Of a stretch of 64,000 bases of DNA, positions 42,901-51,576 are shown one piece after another (position 1 is the first letter of the stretch; the number at the start of each line of letters is the position of its first letter). Origin of the DNA: Methylobacterium dankookense (GTDB taxonomy: Bacteria > Pseudomonadota > Alphaproteobacteria > Rhizobiales > Beijerinckiaceae); contig NZ_CABFVH010000022.1 in the NCBI RefSeq assembly GCF_902141855.1, positions 23,739 to 87,738 of the forward strand, read 5' to 3'. The translations under genes and the position numbers were made by a program. The notes below the pieces were generated by a model. The model did no database searches. It was not told where the DNA came from and saw only the letters and a list, made by a program, of their open reading frames with translations.

Positions 42901-43060
42901 CGCTGGCGCCGGGATAGGTCGCCTCAACGGTGATGATCGGCGGCGAGATCTGCGGGAACTGCGCGGTCGGCAGGCTCAGACCCGCCACGGCACCGATCAG
43001 AGTGATCAGGAACGAGATCGCGCCGGCCAGAATGGGCCGATCGACGAAATAGGCGAACAT
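39905..43060 (-). CDS. RND multidrug efflux pump (HAE1, MexF/AcrB-like)
   Basis: A 1051-residue inner-membrane transporter from ATG 43060. The HAE1 start MFAYFVDRPILAGAISFLIT is clear and the longer frame to 43336 has no such feature. Signatures: FPQISPPIITVEATYPGASA (~40), the TM4 proton-relay motif GLVVDDAIIVVENTERLMGE (two adjacent Asp, as in drug pumps), PALCGLLLRPGH, and in the second half GQYESLRLPFVVILATPLAI and GLAAKNSILLVSFAEEARA. It would export hydrophobic compounds through an adaptor and an outer-membrane channel. The adaptor gene is divergent at 43228; the only OMF candidate in the window is at 32746. Confidence 0.92.
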   Translation of the reverse strand: MFAYFVDRPILAGAISFLITLIGAVAGLSLPTAQFPQISPPIITVEATYPGASAQQAYEAIAIPLEQEINGAQNLIYIYSFSNTDGSVVLYATFAVGSDLNAAAADVLTRANRAEARLPQAVRDQGLQITKSSRQQLGNVVLYSEDDQYDELFLSNWAETQVIKPLRRVEGMGRIVNLSNKRYAMRVWLDPAKMEALGIGPQAVVEAVRQQNAQITTGSLGKPPMEDAPPLELQIVTKGRLVETSEFENIVLRANPGGSVVRIRDVARVELGSEQYGVRSSFDNKPSAALRLYQNPQANAVEVMQGVRATMKELAKRFPPGLKYEIALDRTEFVKEAIREVYKTLLEAIALVVLVTYLFLQNWRATLIPAIAVPVALVGTFGPMAVLGFSLNTLSLLGLVLAVGLVVDDAIIVVENTERLMGEGRTPREAAREAVTEVAGPVIATTLVLAALFVPVAFIPGLTGQLYNQFALTIAVSVLISAVVSLTLTPALCGLLLRPGHGGEAKRWWRMPLRWFDAALQRGADSVVAAIGALSRHLVITGLVFLGFAAGTYWLVSQRPSAFVPQEDQGYFFVDIAMPKGASVGRTTALVKEVGTFVREQPAVANTLGVVGRGILSESIAPFYGFQIPALKPWSERKESADQVIAAVKAKFKNHPDGEIRIVDPSPLPGLGSRGGLTVELQDRSGAGGLKLAQAADRFVAELQKLPEIGSAVPITSYGVPQVRLDIDRAKAEQLGVPLQRLFDALGTYVGSSFVNLFNRFGFVYQVYVQSEASGRRKIADLERLTVLNSQGEPVRIGSLVTPRFVSGPTAVLSYNTYPAVEIAVETAESSSSGSAIAAVERLAGKTLGNDYAIEWTEVAYQQKLAGGYAPVIFGLGVLMVFVLLAGQYESLRLPFVVILATPLAIFGAVGSLALRDLPLDIFGQIGLLLLVGLAAKNSILLVSFAEEARATGVDALKAAQDAAHLRIRPILMTAFAFILGSVPLAAASGAGANARISIGTVVIGGLFVATILTLFVTPVFYVAAERVRWRGKDRDERSPDAEDAAALPAE

Positions 43061-43227
43061 GCCGGGCCTTTCGCTCGTGTCCCACCCGAGCGAGGCTTGC
43101 GGCGCTCGCGGCGGTGCAACGCTTCGTGCTCGGGCGAGTTCCCCCCGCGCCAGGGCACCTGACGGTGCCCGTCTCACGGACTTGTTCGCTCTTGGATTTG
43201 TTCGCTCCTGGCTCGGAGGGCTGACGC

Positions 43228-44496
43228 GTGCGCACGCGGCTTCGTTATGGATTGGCCGGCCTCGCTCTGATCCTGGTCGGCATCGGCGCCTGGGCTGCGA
43301 TGGGCCATCCGCTGCCCGCGGCCGTGCTGAAGGCATTGCCGGCTTCTCTCGCAGGACGCCTCGCAGCAGCCCCCCCCTCGGGGGCAGAAGCAGACCAGAA
43401 AGGCCCGGGCGAACCAGAGTTCGCTGTCGGCGTGGTCGAGGCGAAGATGGCGACCGTGCCGATCAGCTTCGACTACACTGGGGTGATCGTCTCGCCGCAG
43501 GACGCGGCGCTGCAGCCACGCGTGACGGGCGCCATCATCGAGCGGCCCTTCGAGCCCGGTGGTACGGTCAAGAAGGACCAGGTGCTGTTCCGGATCGACC
43601 CCCGGCCCTTCGAGGTGGCACTGAAAGACGCCAAGGCCCAGAGCGAGCGGGCCAAGGCCGCGCTGGAGTTCGCCGAAGCGGAGGTGCAACGAACCGACAC
43701 GCTGGCCGACAAGGGCTACGCCACCCAGCAGCGCCTGCAGCAGCTCGAGAGCAACCGGACCTCGGCCAAGAGCCAGGTTCAGGCGGCCGAGGCCGCGATT
43801 GCCCGCGCGCAGCTCGACCTCGATTACGCCGTGATCAAGGCGCCCTTCGATGGCCGTGCCAGCCTCTCGGGGATCAACATAGGCGACCTTGTCACGGCGA
43901 ACGCGACGAACCTCGTCAGCGTCGTGCAGATCGACCCGATCGACGTGCAGGTCGCGCTCTCGACTGACGACTCGAAGGCCGTGCGAGCCGCCATGCAGGG
44001 TGGTGGCGCCGCTCTGACCGTGCTGGGCGACGACGACGAGCCGGGACGGGAAGCCAAGGTCTACAAGCTCGACAACCGCTTCGATCCCGCGACGGCCCGG
44101 CGTCTGATCCGGGCCAAGCTCGCCAACGCGGATGGCCTCTACCTGCCCGGCGAGTTCATCCGGACGCGTCTGCAGGTCGGCCGCAAGGAGCGCCTCCTGG
44201 TGCCGACCCGCGCCCTGTCGGCGCAACTCGACCAGCGCATCGTCTGGAGCATCGGCGCCGATTGCCGCATCAGCATGCGGCCCGTCGAGACGGGTGGAAG
44301 CTACGGCGATCAGACCGAGATCGTGAGCGGATTGAAGCCCGGTACCCGGATCGCGTCAGATCATCTGCAACGCCTCAGCCAGAACCTGTGCGTCGGTGTC
44401 CGTCCTGCGGCCAAAGCGGATATCGCGCAGGATGGCACACGAGGCATGCCGCAGTCGGGATCTTCCGCCGGCGGGGCTGGCTCGGCTGCTCCCTGA
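43228..44496 (+). CDS. RND periplasmic adaptor (MexE/AcrA-like)
   Basis: A 422-residue membrane-fusion protein with a GTG start preceded by GGAGGG. An N-terminal membrane anchor or signal (YGLAGLALILVGIGAWAAMG) is followed by the barrel-sandwich halves (DYTGVIVSPQDAALQPRVTG with GAIIERPFEPGGTVKKDQVL) around a coiled-coil hairpin (FEVALKDAKAQSERAKAALE). After these come YAVIKAPFDGRASLSGINIG and a beta-barrel. The C-terminal tail is Gly/Ser/Ala-rich. It links the pump at 39905 to an outer-membrane duct. The two genes diverge from a 167-bp region, an unusual arrangement because adaptor and pump are normally in one operon. Confidence 0.9.
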   Translation: MRTRLRYGLAGLALILVGIGAWAAMGHPLPAAVLKALPASLAGRLAAAPPSGAEADQKGPGEPEFAVGVVEAKMATVPISFDYTGVIVSPQDAALQPRVTGAIIERPFEPGGTVKKDQVLFRIDPRPFEVALKDAKAQSERAKAALEFAEAEVQRTDTLADKGYATQQRLQQLESNRTSAKSQVQAAEAAIARAQLDLDYAVIKAPFDGRASLSGINIGDLVTANATNLVSVVQIDPIDVQVALSTDDSKAVRAAMQGGGAALTVLGDDDEPGREAKVYKLDNRFDPATARRLIRAKLANADGLYLPGEFIRTRLQVGRKERLLVPTRALSAQLDQRIVWSIGADCRISMRPVETGGSYGDQTEIVSGLKPGTRIASDHLQRLSQNLCVGVRPAAKADIAQDGTRGMPQSGSSAGGAGSAAP

Positions 44497-44636
44497 ACGG
44501 GCCGGCCCGCTGCAGCGCGGAGATCTCTCGTTCGCTCGCACCGTAGGAGCGCCGGCAGGCGGAGGAACGACACGATCTCCACGGCCGTTATCCCGTCCGC
44601 AGCTGTATGGTAGCCCCCTTGACAAGGATTTTTCCC

Positions 44637-44915
44637 GTGAGATCACGCGTCCTCGCATGCACGGCAGCCGCCCTCCTCGGGAGCTTCGCCCTGTATGGGT
44701 CCGCCCTGGCGGCCCCGGGCACACCGGTGCTAGGCGCTGGCCTGAACCTGGAGCTCTCACTCGTGCGCATGACCCGAGGCGAGACGATGCATCGCCGGAT
44801 GCCGCGCGGACGCCGGGTGCAGCCGCGCGGCATGGGTGACCCCAATGCGCGCAACCCCTCCCGCCCCGGGTACCAGCAGCAGAAGGGAAACACCTCGGGC
44901 GGCCCACGCTACTGA
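44637..44915 (+). CDS. Small exported basic protein
   Basis: About 92 residues from GTG 44637, chosen because AAGGA lies 8 nt upstream and a signal peptide follows (RVLACTAAALLGSFALYGSA, cleavage near LAAP). The mature part is Arg/Gly/Pro/Met-rich (MHRRMPRGRRVQPRGMGDPN). No family recognised. It lies 140 bp after the adaptor gene. Confidence 0.5.
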   Translation: MRSRVLACTAAALLGSFALYGSALAAPGTPVLGAGLNLELSLVRMTRGETMHRRMPRGRRVQPRGMGDPNARNPSRPGYQQQKGNTSGGPRY

Positions 44916-45057
44916 AGACCGTCATCCGGACGTGGTCGCCGGTTCGCGCGGCCCCGCACACCGAAGCGCCTCCAACGCGGAACACTCGGTGTGCGCCGTC
45001 TCGCTCGGAACCGGCAGGGAAGCGGGCGCTCGGCAGCAGACGGGCGTGGGGTCGGTT

Positions 45058-46884
45058 TCAGGGGGCACAGCGACCGGACGACCGTTGCGCGAGGGGCTTG
45101 GCTTTGGCCGGTGAGAGATTGAGCGCCGTGCCGATCAGGGCCAGATGCGAGAAGGCCTGCGGAAAGTTGCCGAGCTGGCGCTTGGCTCGCGGATCGTATT
45201 CCTCAGCGAGGAGCCCGACATCGTTGCGGAGCCCAAGCAGGCGCTCGAAGAGAGCCTGCGCCTCCTCGCGCCGGCCCTGCTGCATCCAATTGTCGGCAAG
45301 CCAGAAGCTGCAGGGTAGGAAGGCTCCTTCGCCGGGCGGCAACCCGTCCTGAGTTTCCTCGGTGCGGTAGCGCAGGACGAACCCGTCGACCAAGAGGTCT
45401 CGCTCGATGGCGCTGACCGTCGCGCGGATGCGCGGATCGCTTGCAGGCAGAAAGCCGACTAAGGGCAGCAGCAGCAGGCTCGCGTCCATGGTTCTGGAGC
45501 CGTAGGACTGCACGAAAGCGCCTACCTCAGGGTTGAAGCCCTGCCGGCACACATCGGTGTGTATCCGCGCCCGCAGCGCCCGCCAGCGCGCGACCGGCCC
45601 GTCCCAGCCGAACTCGGCTGCGGTTTTCACCATCCGGTCGAGCGCGACCCAAGCCATCACCTTCGAGTGGACGAAGTGCTTGCGCCCGCCGCGCACCTCC
45701 CAGATGCCCTCGTCCGGCTGGTCCCAGACGGTCTCAAGATGCTCGGCTAGCGCCTTCTGCAGGGCCCAGGCTTCCGGGTTCTCGGCCAGCCCCCCGTGCC
45801 GGGCCTGGTGCAGCGCGTCCATGACCTCACCGAAGACGTCGAGCTGAAGCTGTGTGGCGGCGGCGTTCCCGACCCGGACAGGACGCGAGCCCTCGTAGCC
45901 TGGCAGCCATCCCGCCTCCCATTCGCGCAGGTGGCGCTCGCCGGCGAGGCCATACATGATCTGGAGCTGGGCCGGGCTGCCGGCCACCGCCCGCAGGAGC
46001 CACTCGCGCCAGGCCCGGGCCTCGTCGTAGTAGCCGGCGTTCATCAGCGCCAGCAGTGTGAGGGTCGCGTCTCTCAGCCAGCAGTAGCGATAGTCCCAAT
46101 TGCGCGCGCCGCCGATCCTCTCCGGCAGGGAGGTGGTGGGGGCAGCAACGAGGCCCCCGGTCGGCGCATAGGTGAGCGCCTTCAGCGTGATGAGTGAGCG
46201 GCCCACGGCCTCGGACCAGCGGCCCTGGTAGGTGCACCGGCTCGACCAGGTACGCCAGAACGCCTCGGTCTCGGCGAGCGCGCGGAACGGATCGACCGAC
46301 ACGGGCGGCGGCTGATGCGACGGGCCGTAGCTGAGGACGAACGTTGCGGTCTCCGCCTCGCCGAGCGTGAACGCTCCGACGGTTCTCAAGTCCTCACCGT
46401 GCAGCGGCACGCCGGTCTTCAGCACCAGCATGTCGGGTCCGGCGATGGCTCGCAGCAGACCGCCCTCCAGGCGGCTCACCCATGGCACGTTCGCGCCGTA
46501 GCCGAAGCGGAGGACAAGGTCGGTTTGCAAGGTCGTGCGGCCTCGCCGGCCAACGACGATGCGCACCAGGTCCGGAGCAGCACTGCGCGGGGGCATGAAG
46601 TCAATCAGGGTGACGGCGCCCTCGGCCGTCTCGAACTCCGTCTCGAGGATCAGAGTGCCTTCGCGGTAGCGGCGCGACACGCGGAACCCTGGGGCGGCGG
46701 GGGCGATCTGCCAGCGGCCGTTCTCGGGTGAGCCAAGCAGGGCCGCAAAGCACGCTGGCGCGTCGAACCGCGGCCAGCACAGCCAGTCGATCGAGCCGTC
46801 GCGCCCGATGAGCGCGGCCGCCTCGCAGTCGCCGATCAGGGCGTAATCCTCGATCCGGGACGGCACGGCCGGTGCCTCTCGCAC
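45058..46884 (-). CDS. Glycoside hydrolase family 15 protein (glucoamylase/trehalase-like)
   Basis: A 608-residue cytoplasmic enzyme. The GH15 prokaryotic pattern is clear: IEDYALIGDCEAAALIGRDG then SIDWLCWPRFDAPACFAALL at the N-terminal beta domain. The (alpha/alpha)6 barrel follows with RNWDYRYCWLRDATLTLLAL, and ETVWDQPDEGIWEVRGG has a catalytic-type acid. SFWLADNWMQQGRREEAQAL and the second acid in GLLAEEYDPRAKRQLGNFPQ follow, then AFSHLALIG. Members act on maltodextrins or trehalose; the substrate is not decidable. The long hydrophilic start (MREAPAVPS) may be shorter in reality. It is a lone metabolic gene in an efflux region. Confidence 0.88.
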   Translation of the reverse strand: MREAPAVPSRIEDYALIGDCEAAALIGRDGSIDWLCWPRFDAPACFAALLGSPENGRWQIAPAAPGFRVSRRYREGTLILETEFETAEGAVTLIDFMPPRSAAPDLVRIVVGRRGRTTLQTDLVLRFGYGANVPWVSRLEGGLLRAIAGPDMLVLKTGVPLHGEDLRTVGAFTLGEAETATFVLSYGPSHQPPPVSVDPFRALAETEAFWRTWSSRCTYQGRWSEAVGRSLITLKALTYAPTGGLVAAPTTSLPERIGGARNWDYRYCWLRDATLTLLALMNAGYYDEARAWREWLLRAVAGSPAQLQIMYGLAGERHLREWEAGWLPGYEGSRPVRVGNAAATQLQLDVFGEVMDALHQARHGGLAENPEAWALQKALAEHLETVWDQPDEGIWEVRGGRKHFVHSKVMAWVALDRMVKTAAEFGWDGPVARWRALRARIHTDVCRQGFNPEVGAFVQSYGSRTMDASLLLLPLVGFLPASDPRIRATVSAIERDLLVDGFVLRYRTEETQDGLPPGEGAFLPCSFWLADNWMQQGRREEAQALFERLLGLRNDVGLLAEEYDPRAKRQLGNFPQAFSHLALIGTALNLSPAKAKPLAQRSSGRCAP

Positions 46885-46888
46885 GCGC

Positions 46889-47281
46889 TCAGGTCTTTCG
46901 CAGCTTTTCCTCTTCCTGCAGAACCTCGTTCTCGACCTGCACGGTGACGTGGCGCGTGTCGAACTCGGCCGCCATGACCCGCTGCACCGCCTTGCGGATG
47001 CGCGCGGCCTCGGCCATGTCGGTCACGACGACGTGCGCGCTCATGGCGTCGATGCCGGAGGTGATCGAGCGCACGTGCAGGTCATGAACGGAGCGCACAC
47101 CCGGGATTGCCAGCAGCTGACGCTCGACGATGCGGGTGATCACGGAGGCGACATCCGAGCCACGGAAGCCGTTCGCAGCCTCGTAGGCCCCCAGCGGTTG
47201 AGCGCGCGCGCCCTGTGCTCCGAGTGCGACCGGAGCGAGCATGATGAGATCGGCGACGAAGGCGTGGTTGATGGTCGGCAT
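46889..47281 (-). pseudogene. Truncated CDF (CzcD-type) exporter: C-terminal domain only
   Basis: Residues ~53-130 match the cytoplasmic domain of the intact CDF protein at 55461-56375: IPGVRSVHDLHVRSITSGID with AMSAHVVVTDMAEAARI versus IPGVAGVHDLHVWTITSGLD with AMSGHLVVPGAGDAARV. Both end with an EEK-rich tail. All six membrane helices are missing and the first ~50 residues are unrelated. The WTITSG tryptophan is changed to arginine. It is probably a recombination product, not a working transporter. Confidence 0.65.
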
Positions 47282-47394
47282 CTGTGATCTCGCACGGCGT
47301 ACGGTGCTACCAAGCCGGATTTCGCTCCATCATTGCACGGGAGAGCCGCGGTTGCGAACCGCCCTGTCCCTCCCGCGTCGCGTTCCGACAAAGG

Positions 47395-47550
47395 GTGGAG
47401 CCGCGGGTGCCGCGGCTGCAGCACAACTACGCCATGACCACGCACGCGGCAAAGGGGGTAACGGTGGACGAGGTCGCCGCGATCGTGCGCGATAGTGGCG
47501 AGACGGTCCGGCTCTGGGTCCACCGCCACGAAGTCCTCGGCGCGCAGCAG
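47395..47550 (+). pseudogene. Fragment of a TraA-type relaxase helicase domain
   Basis: Reads VEPRVPRLQHNYAMTTHAAK then GVTVDE. This is nearly identical to residues 838-862 of the intact relaxase at 3578-7426. After an apparent internal deletion it continues RDSGETVRLWVHRHE, comparable to RHRRTVRLYVDTARI there. Nothing of the relaxase domain is present. Confidence 0.75.
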
Positions 47551-47586
47551 CCGCAGCACGGCATCCCGCTTGCGCTGCTGGGACAT
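47530..47586 (-). pseudogene. Short IS transposase N-terminal scrap
   Basis: MSQQRKRDAVLRLLRAEDF on the minus strand resembles the first residues of a group of IS3-like transposases (MSxQRKxxxVLRLLRGEDLE). Only about 19 residues remain. Confidence 0.35.
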
Positions 47587-48111
47587 GCGCCCACCGCGAC
47601 CGGGGTCAACCGCGTCTACAACCGCTCCCGTGTTCGTCGTCATCACCCCTGTTGGGAGACCGTCCGCCAACGGGTGGTCTCAAGCAACCGGGGGCGGACG
47701 AGGCGACGCTCGCACGTGCGGGGTGAAGCGTGGTCGAGAGCTTCGCCACTAGCCTCCGGCAGGACGGGATTGCGGTCCACGCTGGCCTTAGGTTGCCCTG
47801 AGCAGCGGGCAGGCCGAGGGGCGAGTCAATCGCCTCAAGCTATTGAAGCGCTCCATATACGGCCGCGCCAAGCCCGACCGACTGCGCCGCCTTCTCCTCG
47901 CAGTGATTGATCCTGAACCACCAGACTTGGCGATGAACCACTTTCCAGGGGACAGGCCGGGAGAGAAGCCCCAACAGCGTACGCTCAGCGCGTCAGTCCG
48001 CCGTCGACAGCTGCAAAGGCCGGATTTGCTTGTGATGAGAGGGGAGACCGACTTGGATTGGGTCTTATCGCGACCGTCAATTTTTCAGAGGCGGCAACTC
48101 AAGGAGCGGGC
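47587..48111. other. Intergenic, no gene seen
   Basis: GC-rich up to about 48050, then composition drops sharply towards the AT-rich gene at 48112. Probably insertion debris. No complete gene is seen. Confidence 0.4.
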
Positions 48112-48435
48112 ATGACTGTCATGACGGTCAAATTCGATATAGCAAGCGACAACGAAGCTTCATATCAGCTAATCTATAGCAAATTCATCGATGAGCTAGG
48201 TCGCGGGCGCGGCAAATTCCAAATTGCTTTCAAAGACAATGTGTACTTCGTAAGCACTCCAGAAAACATTCACGATTTCGTAAGACGGCTATTAAATAAA
48301 ACAGATTTCAGAATAGACAAGGATCGCCTAACGGTGATCGACGAACGCTCCAAGAAAATTTTTATATGTGGAGCTTGTGATATGGATATTTTCGCAAAAT
48401 TTCCAGAGTTTCAGCTGATTTCGATAACTGAATAA
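48112..48435 (+). CDS. AT-rich orphan gene of unknown function
   Basis: A 107-residue protein from ATG 48112 with AAGGAG 5 nt upstream. Codon use is strikingly AT-rich (AAA, ATA, TTC/TTT, GAT) in a window that is otherwise GC-rich, so it was acquired from another source. The protein starts MTVMTVKFDIASDNEASYQL, has IDELGRGRGKFQIAFKDNVY and ends with KKIFICGACDMDIFAKFPEF plus QLISITE. It appears to be a compact alpha/beta domain with alternating strands and helices. No family could be assigned. Confidence 0.65.
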   Translation: MTVMTVKFDIASDNEASYQLIYSKFIDELGRGRGKFQIAFKDNVYFVSTPENIHDFVRRLLNKTDFRIDKDRLTVIDERSKKIFICGACDMDIFAKFPEFQLISITE

Positions 48436-48694
48436 TAGCGATAAGCAGGCTCATAGATGAGAATTGGCCCAATTTTATCGTCCCGCGAAGTCAAGCTGGG
48501 TCGGGACTGAATGGGCCGCGTTCGCGTCGAGGCGGATACAATTTTCTTCCAGCGGCCTGGTGTCCGGCCGTGTCGCAACCTCGGTCAAGCGATGTGAACT
48601 GCACCCTGTTTGACCGGACAGGCCGCACAGCTCAGGAAGGCATAGGCGTTGCCGTGCCGGCGATCATGGTCAACGGCGAGGCGCCGATCGACCG

Positions 48695-50845
48695 TCAGAA
48701 GTCCGTGTGGAGGCGGGCTGCGAAAAAGTGTGCCGGGCCACGGTCGCGATTGTAGGCCGGGTTCGCCACGAGCTGGTAATCGGCGGAGACTGTCACGGCC
48801 TTCGTGAGGCTCAGCGCGTAGTAAGCCTCGGCCGCGCGCTCGGCGCGGTAGCTCAAGCGGCCATCGCCGATCACCAGACCGAGGCCGCCGTTGGCGAAGA
48901 AATCCCGGTGCGAGCGGGACAGGTTGTTGAGGGCAGCGCCGAGGCCGACCGTGTCGTCGGGCCGGCCCCAGGCGCCGCCCTTCAGCGAGACACCGCCGGA
49001 GACACTGCGGTCGATGTCGGCGAAGGAGAGGCTCTCGTTGCGTCCGTCGTTCAGGCTGGCCCGCGCGAACACCCCGAATTGCGATGTCACCGCCTGTTCG
49101 AGGTTGAGGTAGAGCCCGCTCTTGCGCCGGTCGCGTCGGGTGGCCGCGGCCGCATCGTTGATGTCGGCGAAGAAGCCCCCTTGAGTGAGGTCGACCACCT
49201 CGCGATAGTTCGCCGTGCGGGCGACGTTGGTGAACAGGCCGAGGCGGATCTTGCCGGGCTGGTCGAGCCCCGGGAGCACGTGGCGCTCCTCCAGCTCGAC
49301 CGTAAGGCCTCCCTTCCGGGCGATGCGCGGGTCGAGAACGTTGCTGCTCGGTTCTTTCGGCACCTGTGTGTAGGCCGCCCGGATCGCGAACGCCTTGCGG
49401 TTGTACTCGACCATCACGCCTTGGGTGAACCCGGGCAGGTTCGCGGGGAAGTCATAGGCCCCGGACGCCCAGAGGGACCAGTTCAGGAAATCGACGCGGG
49501 GATCGTGCGCGTAGGTGTTGCCGTCGAAGAAGTCGCCGAGCGCGAACTTGCCGGCCACGATCGTGATCCGCTCGATGTCGCGACGCGTCGCGACCTGGTT
49601 CGGGCCGTCCGGCACATCCTCGGTCTCGCCGCCGAGGCCGAAGGTCTGGCGGACGAAGTAGCGTTGCGAGCGGAATTTCGGGAAGGGCGCGCCGGCCTTC
49701 TGCGCCTCGCCGTTGACGAAGCCGGCGACGCCGAGCGTCCGGCTCAGGCCGAAGCCCTGGTCGAATTCGGGGTTGTAGTAGAGTTCGGTGCTGTCCGTGA
49801 GCTTGAAACCGAGGAAGGCGGTCGCCGTCAGCGTGGCGCGTGCCTGGCGCGGCACGAGGCTCTGCGGCCCGAGATAGGGCGAGCGGAAGCCGGACACGCC
49901 CTGGTCCACGAAGGTCGTCTGGCCGTGCAGCGAGACGCGGTCGCTGATCGCCGTATCGGGATCGTGGGGGGCTACCTCGCCGGGCTCGGGCGGCAAGACG
50001 AGACCACCCGGATACCAGGACAGGCGCGCGAGGACTTGGTTGGAGGTGAAGGAGGCCCGCGCGGAGAAGGGGCCGCCGGTGACGCCCGGAACGGTGCCGA
50101 GATCGAGCCGTCCGCTCCGGCCGAGGTCGAGGTAGCGGTATTCCAGTCCCAGCGCGAGGTTCTCGGTGATGGCATACTCGATGCCGGCACCGAGCGAGAA
50201 CCCGAGGAAGGCGCGGCCCCGCCGAAGGGCCGGGGCTGACGTCGTCCCCGGATCAAGGAAGTTGGTGAGAAACCGGACCTGAGCGCCCGCAAGCCCGAAG
50301 CTGGCATAGACGAGATAGCGCTCGAACGCGTAGCCGACGCGGGCTCGGGCTGTCCCGAACACGTCGGCCTTGGCCCGGATCACGGGGAAGGCGGGATCCA
50401 GCCCCTCGAAGCCGAACCCAGGCGTGGTCGAGGACACGGGCCGCTTCAGGTTCGTGGCGTCAACGTCGGCTTCAACGCCATACACGAACGGGCCGATCTG
50501 CCAGGCGTACCCGCCGAACAGGCCGCCGAGTGCGGTGGTCGCATCGCGGCCGGCATCATTGCGGCCCGTGGCATCCCCGGTGCGGAATTCCGGCACTGAA
50601 CGGCGGCTGATCATGCCGGAACCGAAGCCGAAGCCGCCGAAGGCGTCACCGGCGCTGCCCTGCCATCCGATATAGCCGCCCGCCCAGGTACCGAAGGAGG
50701 GCAGGTGTGTCGCGTCGTGTGGCGTCGGCGTGGCGCGATCGGCCCCGTGGGCGCCGGTGGACAGGCCAGCGAGCAACGTCGCAACCCCTGCACCAATCCC
50801 TGCACCCGCGCGGAGGCGTCCTGCGGCCTGTCTCCACCGGCTCAT
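48695..50845 (-). CDS. Two-barrel outer-membrane protein: Omp25-like plus OprB-like porin
   Basis: A 716-residue protein from ATG 50845, with GGAGG 7 nt upstream. A signal peptide (AGAGIGAGVATLLAGLSTGA) precedes a domain of ~230 residues of the Omp25/31 eight-strand barrel type. That domain is marked by WAGGYIGWQGSAGDAFGGFG, LGGLFGGYAWQIGPFVYGVE, TARARVGYAFERYLVYASFG and GAGIEYAITENLALGLEYRY. The second domain, from about residue 290, is an OprB-type carbohydrate porin: VSLHGQTTFVDQGVSGFRSP, ELYYNPEFDQGFGLSRTLGV, ALGDFFDGNTYAHDPRVDFL. It ends in ARLHTDF. The fusion of two complete barrels in one chain is the notable feature. Likely outer-membrane uptake. Confidence 0.82.
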   Translation of the reverse strand: MSRWRQAAGRLRAGAGIGAGVATLLAGLSTGAHGADRATPTPHDATHLPSFGTWAGGYIGWQGSAGDAFGGFGFGSGMISRRSVPEFRTGDATGRNDAGRDATTALGGLFGGYAWQIGPFVYGVEADVDATNLKRPVSSTTPGFGFEGLDPAFPVIRAKADVFGTARARVGYAFERYLVYASFGLAGAQVRFLTNFLDPGTTSAPALRRGRAFLGFSLGAGIEYAITENLALGLEYRYLDLGRSGRLDLGTVPGVTGGPFSARASFTSNQVLARLSWYPGGLVLPPEPGEVAPHDPDTAISDRVSLHGQTTFVDQGVSGFRSPYLGPQSLVPRQARATLTATAFLGFKLTDSTELYYNPEFDQGFGLSRTLGVAGFVNGEAQKAGAPFPKFRSQRYFVRQTFGLGGETEDVPDGPNQVATRRDIERITIVAGKFALGDFFDGNTYAHDPRVDFLNWSLWASGAYDFPANLPGFTQGVMVEYNRKAFAIRAAYTQVPKEPSSNVLDPRIARKGGLTVELEERHVLPGLDQPGKIRLGLFTNVARTANYREVVDLTQGGFFADINDAAAATRRDRRKSGLYLNLEQAVTSQFGVFARASLNDGRNESLSFADIDRSVSGGVSLKGGAWGRPDDTVGLGAALNNLSRSHRDFFANGGLGLVIGDGRLSYRAERAAEAYYALSLTKAVTVSADYQLVANPAYNRDRGPAHFFAARLHTDF

Positions 50846-51576
50846 CGTGCCGCCTCCACATGCATGAACCGAACCCGCACCAGCGATGCGGTGACCGGGA
50901 CACGATGCGGCATCCACCCAAACTTGGCCGCGCTGCTAACCATGGACGAGCGGCTTCGTGCAAGCCTGCCGCCGGGTTCGGGTTGAGCTGACGACCCCGG
51001 CCGCTGAGATAGCCACGCGTACCACCGAGGTAGACACCGCCCTCACGCCCCTCGTCACGCCTATGGAGCGGGATGGTGAGAGGCCGAACTTCCAGAATTC
51101 AGGCGGCATGGCGTGTGGGTTGCTCGCAGCGACGGCAGCCATGCCGCTCTTCCCATCGGCCGTGATCACGACTGCGAACCCGCGTGCGGGTGAGGTGGGG
51201 CGGCTTTCGAAACGCATTGTGGGGTTGTGCGCGCGATCGATCGTTCCCCGAATGCCGCGGGTTCGGTTAGGGGCGCATCACCGCCGAAACAGGCGGCGAT
51301 CTCCGGGCGCGCCTGTTTATCGACGGCCGATGACGGTTCGATGCCACTTGTGAGCTTCTCGGCTGCGCAGTACGGCTGGCGCGGGGTGACCGGCACGTGC
51401 CCTACCCCCGGCCTCGAAGCCTGCGCTGGAGGGCGTGCGTGGCGTCCATGGTCCCGTTCGAGATGATCCCGGCGGGACAGGTTTGCGGTGAAGCGGCTTG
51501 CTCGCGAGAGGAGGACGGGGCGCGCAGGTCGCCCGGTCGTCGTCCGCTGACGAGGCCCGCCGCGACGCACCGCTCA
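50846..51576. other. Long intergenic region, no gene seen
   Basis: About 730 bp. Frames on both strands look like shadows (Arg/Ser/Ala-rich, no start sites). It contains the promoter of the two-barrel porin. Confidence 0.4.

Noticed and set aside
48707..50239. A 510-codon plus-strand frame over the two-barrel porin
   Set aside because: Antisense shadow; the porin has a signal peptide, ribosome site and barrel signatures.
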